Shown piece by piece: positions 29,716-38,063 of a stretch of DNA of 64,000 nt (within the stretch, counting starts at the first letter, position 1; every line of letters starts with the position of its first letter). The position numbers were made by a program, and so were the translations under genes. Origin of the DNA: Candidatus Paceibacter sp. (GTDB taxonomy: Bacteria; Patescibacteria; ABY1; S139-126); NCBI GenBank assembly GCA_020724865.1, contig DYGA01000001.1, positions 205,572-269,571 of the forward strand, read 5' to 3'. The notes under the pieces were generated by a model. That model made no database searches. It saw nothing but the letters and a program-made list of their open reading frames with translations, and was not told the origin of the DNA.

Positions 29716-30879
29716 TTATAATAATTTATTCATATCTGCTTTAACAAAAAATTGGTTAATTTTTGATAAAAGTTTAGCCGTCGGTATAAAATAATTTTGT
29801 GTAAAAAAATTTTTGGATAAAGAGCCAAGATCAACTGCTGCATTTAGATCAAAATCACCAATGGCTGTCCGAGTTAAATTGGTCATAATAGCGCCAGTAT
29901 CAAGTTTTTTCCCTATATCATGGATTAAACTTCGGACATATGTTCCTGAGCTACAGGAAATTTGCAATTTTAATTTAGGCCATGAGTATGAAATTATTTG
30001 TAATTGATGAATATATATATTTTGTTCAGTCAACTGTACATTTAATTTTTTTCTCGCCAGTTCATAAGCTTTTTGACCATTTATTTTTTTAGCAGAAAAA
30101 ATAGGTGGGATTTGTTTTTGCTGGCCAATAAATTCTGCTAAAGTTTTTTTGATTGTAGGTAAGTAAATTTTTTTTGTGGGGATGTTGGTAATAGCGCCTT
30201 CAAAATCATAAGTGTCAGAAATTTTACCAAATTCCATTTCTGCCAAATAGGTTTTGGGGAAATAGCGCCACCAACTAAGTAATTTTGTGGCAGCGTTTAT
30301 GCCTACTACCAATAGACCAGTGGCTAACGGATCGAGTGTACCGGCATGTCCAACTTTTTTGGTTTGAGCAATGTTGCGTATTTTATTAACTACATCATGA
30401 GAAGTTATGCCTTTGGGTTTATTGATCAACAAAAAACCAGTTTGTTGATTTTCTAAAGCCGGTCGAATTTTGGAAGATTTAAAAAAATCTGCCTGCCAGG
30501 GCTTTGCCCTTAAGATTGTAGGCTTTAGATTTATTTTTTTCAGCTCTTGCGGCAGTTTCTCAGTAAATATTTTCTGATCGTAACCCAATAGAATTACATC
30601 TGGCTTAATGTTAGTAAAAATTTTGTAAGGATTATCAAGATTTCCTAGTATAACTCTGTCTATTTCCGAGTATAATCGTAAATGTTTTACTCGTTCTTTT
30701 TCTCCAAAGAATGGCTTTTGACCTTTGTATTTTTTTATTGTTTTATCTCTGGCTACTACAGCTGTTACTTTTCCCAAAGCAGCTGCTTGTTTGAATAAAA
30801 AAATATGTCCGGGATGAATAATATCAAAAGCGCCAAAAATTATTACGGAAGTTGATTGTTTGTTTTCTAGTTTGTTCAT
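29716..30879 (-). CDS. truB: Fusion of RibL-type FAD synthetase-like nucleotidyltransferase and tRNA pseudouridine synthase B
   Basis: 387 residues. Residues 11-140 are a cytidylyltransferase-fold domain of the archaeal FAD synthetase (RibL) type: GAFDIIHPGH (16-25), ARDKTIKKYKGQKP, ERVKHLRLYSEIDRVILG and KPDVILLGYDQ. Residues 147-387 are TruB: TGFLLINKPKGITSHDVV, GHAGTLDPLATGLLVVG with catalytic Asp183, YLAEMEFG, CSSGTYVRSLIHDIG. TruB makes pseudouridine 55 in tRNA. In most bacteria truB is followed by the separate ribF flavokinase/FAD synthetase gene; here a single-domain nucleotidyltransferase is fused in front. There is no flavokinase domain. Confidence 0.93.
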   Translation of the reverse strand: MNKLENKQSTSVIIFGAFDIIHPGHIFLFKQAAALGKVTAVVARDKTIKKYKGQKPFFGEKERVKHLRLYSEIDRVILGNLDNPYKIFTNIKPDVILLGYDQKIFTEKLPQELKKINLKPTILRAKPWQADFFKSSKIRPALENQQTGFLLINKPKGITSHDVVNKIRNIAQTKKVGHAGTLDPLATGLLVVGINAATKLLSWWRYFPKTYLAEMEFGKISDTYDFEGAITNIPTKKIYLPTIKKTLAEFIGQQKQIPPIFSAKKINGQKAYELARKKLNVQLTEQNIYIHQLQIISYSWPKLKLQISCSSGTYVRSLIHDIGKKLDTGAIMTNLTRTAIGDFDLNAAVDLGSLSKNFFTQNYFIPTAKLLSKINQFFVKADMNKLL

Positions 30880-30893
30880 AAATAATACTGTAG

Positions 30894-30922
30894 TTGCACA
30901 GTCAATCAGGCTTGCTTATAAT
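30894..30922 (+). promoter_or_regulatory. Consensus promoter for folD
   Basis: TTGCAC (30894-30899) and TATAAT (30917-30922) have exactly 17-base spacing. The short leader carries AAGGAG before the folD ATG. Confidence 0.72.
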
Positions 30923-30966
30923 AGAGAAGTGTTAGCTAATTAATATAGTACTAAGGAGACAATCTT

Positions 30967-31824
30967 ATGTCCAATTCAATTCTAGTTGATGGTAAAAAAA
31001 TTGCCGCTCGATTGCAAAATGATTTAAAAAATAATTTGCTTGAGTTAAATTTTTCCGAACCAATAAAATTGGCAGTTATTTTGGTAGGTGATGACCCAGC
31101 GTCTCAAATTTATGCCAATAAAAAGAAAATTATTGCCAAAGATTTAGGTATTATTTGTGATGTTTATGAGTTATCAAAAGATTCTACAGCCAAAGAGGTG
31201 ATAGATAAGATAAATTTTTTACAACAAGATAAAAATTTATATGGTTTGATTGTTCAACTGCCATTGCCAGACAATTTGTGGTCACAAACCCGTTTAATAA
31301 CTGATCATATTCGTCCAGAACTTGATGTGGACTGTTTATCACATTTTTCTTTGGGTAAAATTTTGATGAATGAATTATATTTTGTGCCGCCGATTATAGG
31401 TGCAGTTAGAGAAATTTTAAATGAATATAAAATTGAATTAGAAGGCAAACATGTTTGTTTAGTTGGGCGAGGTGAATTAATTGGTCGGCCGTTAGCTGCT
31501 TATTTTTTAAATTTACCCGTAACTTTAAGCGTTTGCGGCAAAAGCACAAAAAAATTGTCTGATATTACAAAACAAGCTGATATATTGATTTCAGGCGTGG
31601 GTAAACCAAATTTAATTAATGCCGATATGGTTAAATCTGGGGCAGTAGTAATTGATTTGGCGACTACTTATAATCAAGGTAAAGTTCAGGGAGATATTGA
31701 TTTTAATTCGGTTAAAACCAAAGCTTCACTGTTGACTCCCGTACCCGGCGGGATAGGGCCAATTACAGTCATAAAATTGATGGAAAATATAGTATTTGCA
31801 GTAAGAAATAAAAAAAGTACTTAA
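30967..31824 (+). CDS. folD: Methylenetetrahydrofolate dehydrogenase / cyclohydrolase, divergent
   Basis: 285 residues, standard FolD length. The catalytic Tyr and Lys are kept in QIYANKKKI (Y plus 4 = K), as are VQLPLP, LDVDC, GDIDF and TPVPGGIGPIT. Three usually strict motifs are altered: P-C-T-P is VPPIIG, V-G-R-S-x-x-V-G-K-P is VGRGELIGRP, and the HSxT motif before the dehydrogenase helix is CGKST. FolD interconverts methylene- and formyl-tetrahydrofolate with NAD(P). The changes are near the cofactor site, so cofactor use may differ. It has its own promoter and a strong AAGGAG site, and its end overlaps uvrB. Confidence 0.92.
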   Translation: MSNSILVDGKKIAARLQNDLKNNLLELNFSEPIKLAVILVGDDPASQIYANKKKIIAKDLGIICDVYELSKDSTAKEVIDKINFLQQDKNLYGLIVQLPLPDNLWSQTRLITDHIRPELDVDCLSHFSLGKILMNELYFVPPIIGAVREILNEYKIELEGKHVCLVGRGELIGRPLAAYFLNLPVTLSVCGKSTKKLSDITKQADILISGVGKPNLINADMVKSGAVVIDLATTYNQGKVQGDIDFNSVKTKASLLTPVPGGIGPITVIKLMENIVFAVRNKKST

Positions 31825-31837
31825 AGTACTTTTTTTA
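31811..31837. terminator. Terminator inside the overlapping ends of folD and uvrB
   Basis: AAAAAAGTACT / AGTACTTTTTT forms an 11-bp hairpin whose loop is the shared stop region. It is made of coding bases of both genes and has A and T runs on both sides. Confidence 0.8.
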
Positions 31838-33809
31838 GTTTTTTAATGTTTTTGATTTCTTCGATTTGGTCTCGATATTTAGCCGCTTTTTCAAATTCTA
31901 AATTTTGGGCGGCTAAATTCATTTGCTCTTCCAATTGAGAAAGTAAATATTTTATTTCTTCTTTGGGTAGTTTTGTAAAATCTATTTTTGGCACAGTGCT
32001 ATCTTGATGGTTTAGACCAGCTAACATTGTTTGTTTTATTTTCTTTTGAATTGATTGTGGAGTGATGTGATGTTTTTTGTTGTAAGCTTGTTGAATTTGA
32101 CGGCGACGGGTTGTTTCTTCAATTGCTGTTTGCATAGATTTAGTGATTTTGTCAGCGTACATAATAACTTGACCGTCAATATGTCTAGCCGCTCTGCCTA
32201 TAGTTTGAATTAAAGTAACGTCACTGCGTAAAAATCCTTCTTTATCAGCATCTAAAATGGCAACTAGTGATACTTCTGGTAAATCCAAGCCTTCTCGCAA
32301 TAAATTAATGCCCACTAAAACATCTACCTCGCCTCGCCGGAGAGATTGTAATATCTCTATTCTTTCCAAAGTATCTACTTCAGAGTGGATATATTTGGTT
32401 TTGATATTCATTTCCAATAAATGTTCAGCCAATTCTTCAGCTAATCGTTTAGTCAACGTTGTTACTAAAACCCTTTGTTTTTTCTTAATTCTTATTTTTA
32501 TTTGTTTTATTAGATCAGTGATTTGATCCTTAGTTGGTTTAATGAAAATTTCGGGATCAAGTAAACCAGTTGGTCTAATTAATTGTTCAACAACTTGTTG
32601 GGAGTTATTGAGTTCATATTGATTAGGCGTAGCAGACACATAAATAATTTGATTTATTTTTTTGGTAAATTCAGCAAATTTTAATGGTCGATTATCAAAA
32701 GCTGCCGGCAATCTAAAACCAAACTCTACCAATGTTTGTTTACGTGATTTATCGCCTTCATACATACTTCTAATTTGGGGGATAGTTATGTGCGATTCAT
32801 CAATAAATAATAGATAGTCTTTGGGGAAATAGTCGATTAGTGTATAAGGCGGTTGTCCGGGTAAACGACCGTCGAAATAGCGAGAATAATTTTCAATGCC
32901 ATTACAATAACCAACTGTTTCCATCATTTCTAAATCAAAACTAACTCTTTGTTCTAGTCTTTGTCCTTCCAGAAGTTTATTTTGTTTTTTAAAAATTTGT
33001 AATTGTTTGGTTAAATCTTGACGAATTTGACTGGTTACCTTTTTCATTTTTTCTGGCGGTGCTACATAATGGGTGGCGGGATAAATTTCAATACTAGAAA
33101 AGTTGTTTAATGTTTTTTTTGTCAGCCAATCAATTTCTTCAATTTTTTCTAGTGTGTTGCCAAAAAATTTAAGTCTAAAAAATTTATCTAAAGCAAAAGA
33201 AGGATAAATCTCAATTATTTCTCCTCTAACTGTATAACTATTTCTTTTAAGTTCTTGGTCATTGCGCGTATAACGCATGTCATGCAGAGACTGTAAAATT
33301 TCTTTGCGTTTGTAATTTTTTTTAATTTCCAGTGGCAGTTTAATTTCTGCATATTCCCTAGGATTGCCAAGGCCATAAATACAACTTACCGAAGCAACAA
33401 TAATGACATCACGACGCATCATAAGAGCAGTGGTAGAAGCATGTCGTAGTCTGTCTATTTCTTCATTTATTTGAGTTTCTTTTTCAATATATGTATCAGA
33501 TCGGGGGATATATGCTTCCGGTTGGTAATAGTCATAATAAGATACAAAGTAATGAACAGCATTATGAGGAAAAAAATCTTGGAATTCACTGGCCAGTTGG
33601 GCAGCCAGAGTTTTGTTGTGAGAGATTATTAAGGTTGGTCTATTGCTCTGAGCAATAACATTAGCCATGGTAAAAGTTTTACCCGAACCGGTTACTCCTA
33701 ATAAAGTTTGAGCAGAATATTTTTTATGCAAACCGTCAAGTAATTGTTTGATTGCCTTGGGCTGATCGCCAGTTGGTTTGAATTTTGCTGTTAATTTAAA
33801 TTTATTCAT
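31821..33809 (-). CDS. uvrB: UvrABC system protein B
   Basis: 662 residues, the family's length. Helicase motifs: Walker A LLGVTGSGKTFTMANVI, motif II-region DESH in LLFIDESHITIPQI, motif VI QTIGRAARH. The beta-hairpin YYDYYQPEAYIP and the C-terminal UVR motif (EEQMNLAAQNLEFEKAAKYRDQI) that binds UvrC are present. UvrB checks damage after UvrA loading. The stop codon overlaps that of convergent folD by four bases. With uvrC (50768) and uvrA (52698) the excision system is complete here but scattered. Confidence 0.97.
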   Translation of the reverse strand: MNKFKLTAKFKPTGDQPKAIKQLLDGLHKKYSAQTLLGVTGSGKTFTMANVIAQSNRPTLIISHNKTLAAQLASEFQDFFPHNAVHYFVSYYDYYQPEAYIPRSDTYIEKETQINEEIDRLRHASTTALMMRRDVIIVASVSCIYGLGNPREYAEIKLPLEIKKNYKRKEILQSLHDMRYTRNDQELKRNSYTVRGEIIEIYPSFALDKFFRLKFFGNTLEKIEEIDWLTKKTLNNFSSIEIYPATHYVAPPEKMKKVTSQIRQDLTKQLQIFKKQNKLLEGQRLEQRVSFDLEMMETVGYCNGIENYSRYFDGRLPGQPPYTLIDYFPKDYLLFIDESHITIPQIRSMYEGDKSRKQTLVEFGFRLPAAFDNRPLKFAEFTKKINQIIYVSATPNQYELNNSQQVVEQLIRPTGLLDPEIFIKPTKDQITDLIKQIKIRIKKKQRVLVTTLTKRLAEELAEHLLEMNIKTKYIHSEVDTLERIEILQSLRRGEVDVLVGINLLREGLDLPEVSLVAILDADKEGFLRSDVTLIQTIGRAARHIDGQVIMYADKITKSMQTAIEETTRRRQIQQAYNKKHHITPQSIQKKIKQTMLAGLNHQDSTVPKIDFTKLPKEEIKYLLSQLEEQMNLAAQNLEFEKAAKYRDQIEEIKNIKKLKKVL

Positions 33810-33993
33810 TTAATTTATTGTCTTATTTAAACAGTATAATAATCTTTTGTAAAATAAAAAAGACTTGAAAAAATTGCCATATTTATCAAGGTGAAATAAC
33901 TGTCAAAATATTATATACTTAATAATAGCTAAATAATTCTGCTTAATTTTATATAATTAACTAGTTAATTGAACAAATACTTAAAATGAATAT

Positions 33994-34554
33994 ATGATTT
34001 CTTATTTACAGGGGAAAGTCAAAAGAATAGGCGAAAGGACTTTAACTGTTTTGGTGGGCGGTGTTGGTTATGAAGTTTATGTTACCAATGATATTTTGAC
34101 CAAAACAAATATTGGTTCAGAAATTGAATTATTTGTATATACTGCAATTCGCGAAGATGCTATGGATTTGTTTGGTTTTCAGGATGAAAGTAAATATTAT
34201 TTTTTTAAATTACTTATAACAATTTCCGGTATTGGGCCAAAATCAGCTTTAAATATTTTGGAAACGGCTGGTCCTGATGATATTAGACAGGCGGTATTAA
34301 ATGATGATCCTGGATTTTTACAAAAGGTAAATGGTATTGGTAAGAAAACCGCAGAAAGAATTGTTGTGGAATTGAAATCAAAAATCGGAGCAGGAATAAT
34401 TAGCAGTGAGCGTGGTGCTAGTAATGAAGTGATTGAAGCTTTAGAAAGTTTAGGTTATAGAGCTAGTGAAATTAGGCAAGCTTTAAAAAATGTTGATGCT
34501 GATTTAAGTACGGAACAAAAAGTTTCACAAATTCTTAAATTACTTGGTAAATAA
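33994..34554 (+). CDS. ruvA: Holliday junction branch migration protein RuvA
   Basis: 186 residues, slightly shorter than E. coli RuvA (203). Domain I: MISYLQGKVKRIGERTLTVLVGGVGYEVYV. Domain II has two helix-hairpin-helix motifs: LLITISGIGPKSALNIL and FLQKVNGIGKKTAERIVVELKSKI. Domain III at the end (VIEALESLGYRASEIRQAL) contacts RuvB. ruvB and ruvC are not in the window. The next gene begins immediately at the base after its stop, so it is co-transcribed. Confidence 0.96.
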   Translation: MISYLQGKVKRIGERTLTVLVGGVGYEVYVTNDILTKTNIGSEIELFVYTAIREDAMDLFGFQDESKYYFFKLLITISGIGPKSALNILETAGPDDIRQAVLNDDPGFLQKVNGIGKKTAERIVVELKSKIGAGIISSERGASNEVIEALESLGYRASEIRQALKNVDADLSTEQKVSQILKLLGK

Positions 34555-35616
34555 ATGGAAGTTAGAGAAATTAATTCACCAGCTGAACTGAATAATTTTA
34601 TAGCCGCCAATTGGGGTGGTCAATTTTTACAAAGTTGGGATTGGGGAGATTTTCAAATTAGTCAAAATCATCAAGTTTGGCGTCTTGGTATTTACGAACA
34701 AAATGATTTGTTGGCTAGTGCTCAGGTTATTTTACATCCTTTACCTTTTAGCCATGCTTACTTATATATTCCCCACGGTCCAGTTTTTAAAAACAATTTA
34801 TCTTTTTTGCAAAAAGAAAAAATTGTAAAGTTGTTTTTATCTAAAGCTCGTGATATTACTATTGCCACCAATAAAAAATCGGAAATTTTTTTACGTTTGG
34901 AGCCAAGATTATCTGCAGTTGAATTGGGGAATTTTTTTTTCAATTTAGGTTTAAAAAAAACTTCAGCTGTTCAGCCTCAAGATACACAAATAATTGATTT
35001 AACTAAAACTTCAGAAGAAATTTTAGCCCAAATGCATCCCAAAACTAGGTATAATATCAGATTGGCAAAAAAACACGGAGTAATAGTTAAAGACGCGGAA
35101 ACAAAGAAAGATTTTGTAAATTTTATAAATTTACTTAGAGAAACCGCTAGGCGTGATGGCTTTAAAATTCATTCGGATAAATATTATCAAACTATGTGGG
35201 AAATGTTTCATAATACTGATATAGCTGATCAAAACAGCTTAACAATAAAATTATTTTTAGCTGAATATAATCAGCAGGTTTTGGCTGGCGGTTTATTTTC
35301 ATTTTTTGGTGATCGAGTAGTTTATTTGCATGGAGCTTCAACCACGTTACACAAAGAAGTGATGGCTCCTTATTTATTACATTGGGAGTTGATGGAACTG
35401 GCAAAAAAATATGGTTACTACCAGTATGATTTATATGGGGTAAAACCCACGCAAAGAATTATCAATAAAAACGATCGGGAAAACAATTGGGATGGTATAA
35501 CTAGATTTAAGAAAGGTTTTGGTGGTAAAGAGGTAAATTATCTTGGGGCGTGGGATTGGATTTATGATAAAATATGGTACGGAGTTTATAAACTAGCAAA
35601 AAGTTTTTATGATTAA
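34555..35616 (+). CDS. FemAB-family aminoacyltransferase
   Basis: 353 residues with two GNAT-like halves. Motifs typical of FemX/FemAB proteins: FLQSWDWGDFQ near the N-terminus, YLYIPHGPVF, QPQDTQIIDLTKTSEEILAQMHPKTRYNIRLAKKHGV, GGLFSFFGDRVVYLHGAST, MAPYLLHWELMELAKKYGYYQYDLYG. Family members add amino acids from charged tRNA to peptidoglycan precursors, building interpeptide bridges. Together with the Mur ligase 0.9 kb on it implies that this cell makes cross-linked wall. ATG directly follows the ruvA stop. Confidence 0.93.
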   Translation: MEVREINSPAELNNFIAANWGGQFLQSWDWGDFQISQNHQVWRLGIYEQNDLLASAQVILHPLPFSHAYLYIPHGPVFKNNLSFLQKEKIVKLFLSKARDITIATNKKSEIFLRLEPRLSAVELGNFFFNLGLKKTSAVQPQDTQIIDLTKTSEEILAQMHPKTRYNIRLAKKHGVIVKDAETKKDFVNFINLLRETARRDGFKIHSDKYYQTMWEMFHNTDIADQNSLTIKLFLAEYNQQVLAGGLFSFFGDRVVYLHGASTTLHKEVMAPYLLHWELMELAKKYGYYQYDLYGVKPTQRIINKNDRENNWDGITRFKKGFGGKEVNYLGAWDWIYDKIWYGVYKLAKSFYD

Positions 35617-36367
35617 AAAGGTGGTTATTTTTGCGGCTGGTCGTGGTACTAGAATGAAAGATTTAGCCAGAACTCGCCCTAAACATTTGATTGAAGTTTT
35701 TGGCAAACCATTTTTGTTTTATTTGTTAACAAATTTAAAAGCAGTTGGTTTTCAGGAAGTAATAATGGTAACCGGTCATTTGTCACATCAGTTTGACGAA
35801 TTTTTTTCAGTTTACCATGAGGAATTTCCAATTTTTTGTACTGTTAATCAATTTGCCATTATGGGTGAAGAAAAATATGGCACCCTAATACCTTTACAGG
35901 CAGTTAAAAGTATAGTAGATAATGAACCATTTGTGGTGGTGATGGGGGATAATTTATATTCTTTAGAGGATTTACAAGCTTTTGCTAATAGTGAAGATAA
36001 TTATAATTATATTGGCGGTTTAAAAGTTGCTGATTCAAAAAATTATGGCACTTTGGTAGCTGGTTCAGATAATTTTTTGATAAGAATAGATGAAAAAGTG
36101 GCTAATCCTATATCTGATATTATTAATGCTGGGATATATAAGTTTAATCCGGATATTTATTCTGTTGTTGAAAAAATTACTCCTACCCAAAATGGCGAAT
36201 ATCAAATTACAGATGCCATTTCATTATTAGCTCAAGAAAACAGTGTAAAAATAAAATTATTACAAAATTATTGGCTTGATTTTGGCAGACCTGAAGATAT
36301 AAAAAAAGTTGAAAAATTTATTCAAAGCAACAATTTATTTGCAACTTATGGATTGGATGTTAATTAA
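35609..36367 (+). CDS. Sugar-phosphate nucleotidyltransferase
   Basis: 252 residues. The nucleotide-binding signature is KKVVIFAAGRGTRMKDLARTRPKHLIEVFGKPFLFYLL (family: G-x-G-T-R-x(5-8)-P-K). VVMGDNLY holds the metal-binding Asp, and DFGRPEDIKKVEKF is the usual end. It activates a sugar phosphate with NTP (glucose-1-phosphate thymidylyl-/uridylyltransferase-like); the exact sugar is not clear. The start overlaps the FemAB gene by eight bases, so translation is coupled and the three genes ruvA, femAB-like and this one form a unit. It probably supplies the glycan pathway. Confidence 0.9.
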   Translation: MIKKVVIFAAGRGTRMKDLARTRPKHLIEVFGKPFLFYLLTNLKAVGFQEVIMVTGHLSHQFDEFFSVYHEEFPIFCTVNQFAIMGEEKYGTLIPLQAVKSIVDNEPFVVVMGDNLYSLEDLQAFANSEDNYNYIGGLKVADSKNYGTLVAGSDNFLIRIDEKVANPISDIINAGIYKFNPDIYSVVEKITPTQNGEYQITDAISLLAQENSVKIKLLQNYWLDFGRPEDIKKVEKFIQSNNLFATYGLDVN

Positions 36368-36406
36368 TTTTGTTTACAGATTTTAAGTTGATTTTGTTGT
36401 TAATTG

Positions 36407-36480
36407 TCCCCGTAGTTCAATGGATAGAATGCGAGCTTCCGGAGCTCGAGATATGGGTTCGATTCCTATCGGGGACACCA
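36407..36480 (+). tRNA. tRNA-Arg (anticodon CCG)
   Basis: Acceptor GTCCCCG/CGGGGAC, discriminator A, encoded CCA, T-loop TTCGATT. The loop TTCCGGA gives CCG, which reads CGG codons. Confidence 0.95.
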
Positions 36481-36547
36481 ATTGCATTAGAAAAAATATG
36501 ACATTCAAAGAATAATAATCAATATAATAATAAATCGTAATAATATA

Positions 36548-37801
36548 ATGTTTAAGAAAAAATTGAAAAAAATTTTACCACCTCAGTTAATTAGTTATTA
36601 TCATAAATTATTGGCGATATTAGCAAATATTATATATTTTTTTCCTTCGCGAAAAATGGTAGTAATTGGTGTAACCGGCACTAAAGGTAAATCCACTACT
36701 GCCAATATGATTTGGCAAATTTTAAATCAAGCCGGTTTTAAAACTGGTTTAATCACCACTGCTAATTTTCGTATTAATGATAAAGAGTGGATTAATAATA
36801 CAAAGATGACTATGCCAGGCAGATTGCAGTTGCAAAAATTATTAAAACGGATGGTAAAAGCTGGCTGTCAATATGCAATCGTAGAAACATCGTCTGAAGG
36901 TATAAAGCAATTTCGCCACTGGGGCATAAAATATCAAATTGCTGTTTTTACTAATTTAAGTCCAGAACATATTGAAGCTCATGGCAGTTTTGAAAATTAT
37001 CGAGCGGCCAAAGGCGAGCTATTTAAAAGTTTACGCGGGCTTCGTATTAGCATATTAAATAAAGACGATGCCAATTTTTCTTATTATAAAAATATTCCTG
37101 CCAGTTTGTATATTTATTATGGCCTGCAAGAAGAGGCTGACTATTTTCCTACAAATTTACAACCCACTGCAGAGGGTTTTCAGTTTGCAGTAAAAGGGCA
37201 TCTCTTTAATTTAAATTTGCCAGGCATTTTTAATGTTTATAATGCTATGGCGGCAATAGCTACTGCCAAAGCTTTGCAAATTAAATGGCAAGATATCATT
37301 AAGGGGTTGCAGGACTTTAAATATATGCCTGGTCGAATGGAAAAAATAATTTCACGTAAAGGTTTTGTGGTATATGTCGACTATGCCCACACGCCAGAAA
37401 GTTTGGAATTAGTTTATAAAACTTTGCAACCCAAAGCCAAAAGGTTGATAGCGGTATTGGGTTCTTGCGGTGGTGGTAGAGATAAAGCTAAACGACCAAT
37501 CTTAGGTAAATTGGCCGCCAGTTATGCTCAAGTAGTTATTATTACCAATGAAGATCCTTACGATGAGGATCCTAAAGCTATAATTGAAGATGTTTTTGCA
37601 GGCACCATGAGTTTCCCCAGTGTTGAAGTTTATAAAATTGAAGATCGTAGGCAGGCAATAAAACAAGCTGTGCGAATTGCTGAAGTTGGTGATATTGTAG
37701 TTATAACTGGTAAAGGTAGTGAACAGGCAATAGTAACAAAAAATGGTAAAATACCTTGGGATGATAGAACTGTAGTTAGAGAATGTTTAGAAGAATTATA
37801 G
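36548..37801 (+). CDS. MurE-like Mur ligase lacking the N-terminal UDP-binding domain
   Basis: 417 residues; bacterial MurE is about 490. After a short, hydrophobic N-terminus (LAILANIIYFFP) the ATP-binding domain begins at once: VIGVTGTKGKSTTANMIW. ETSSEGIKQFRHWGI, FTNLSPEHIEAHGSFENY, PGIFNVYNAMAAIA, DYAHTPESLE and GSCGGGRDKAKRPILG are clear MurE/F/C features. The D-N-P-R box that picks meso-diaminopimelate in MurE reads EDPY here, so a different acceptor amino acid is likely. The missing domain normally holds the UDP part of the substrate. It could act on a lipid-linked or other precursor. Confidence 0.9.
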   Translation: MFKKKLKKILPPQLISYYHKLLAILANIIYFFPSRKMVVIGVTGTKGKSTTANMIWQILNQAGFKTGLITTANFRINDKEWINNTKMTMPGRLQLQKLLKRMVKAGCQYAIVETSSEGIKQFRHWGIKYQIAVFTNLSPEHIEAHGSFENYRAAKGELFKSLRGLRISILNKDDANFSYYKNIPASLYIYYGLQEEADYFPTNLQPTAEGFQFAVKGHLFNLNLPGIFNVYNAMAAIATAKALQIKWQDIIKGLQDFKYMPGRMEKIISRKGFVVYVDYAHTPESLELVYKTLQPKAKRLIAVLGSCGGGRDKAKRPILGKLAASYAQVVIITNEDPYDEDPKAIIEDVFAGTMSFPSVEVYKIEDRRQAIKQAVRIAEVGDIVVITGKGSEQAIVTKNGKIPWDDRTVVRECLEEL

Positions 37802-37916
37802 TGTGGAAAAGTTGTTGGTATATATTTTTTGATAAAAGTAATAAATTTGTTTTTTTAGCTAAAAATAAAGAAAAATTTACAAATATTGACTTAATTCTAA
37901 TTTTAGTATCAAAAGC

Positions 37917-37945
37917 TTGACTAAAAACATATTTTTTGTTAAAGT
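37917..37945 (+). promoter_or_regulatory. Candidate promoter for rpoBC
   Basis: TTGACT (37917-37922) and TAAAGT (37940-37945) have 17-base spacing. This would give a leader of about 110 bases ending in the hairpin at 38033-38056. Confidence 0.42.
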
Positions 37946-38032
37946 TATCACATCGTGTTATTGTTGGTAAATATTTTAGCTAACCTTACACAAATTGTGT
38001 TGATTTATCTAGCTTAAATTAAATATTAAAAA

Positions 38033-38056
38033 ACTCTTTTCTCTTTGGAAAGGAGT
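38033..38056 (+). promoter_or_regulatory. Hairpin that pairs with the rpoB ribosome-binding site
   Basis: ACTCTTTTC (38033-38041) pairs with GAAAGGAGT (38048-38056) in nine base pairs, one of them G-T. The second arm contains the GGAG ribosome-binding site eight bases before the rpoB ATG. Folding would hide the site. Pairing is seen directly; regulation is inferred. Confidence 0.55.
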
Positions 38057-38063
38057 CATTTTT

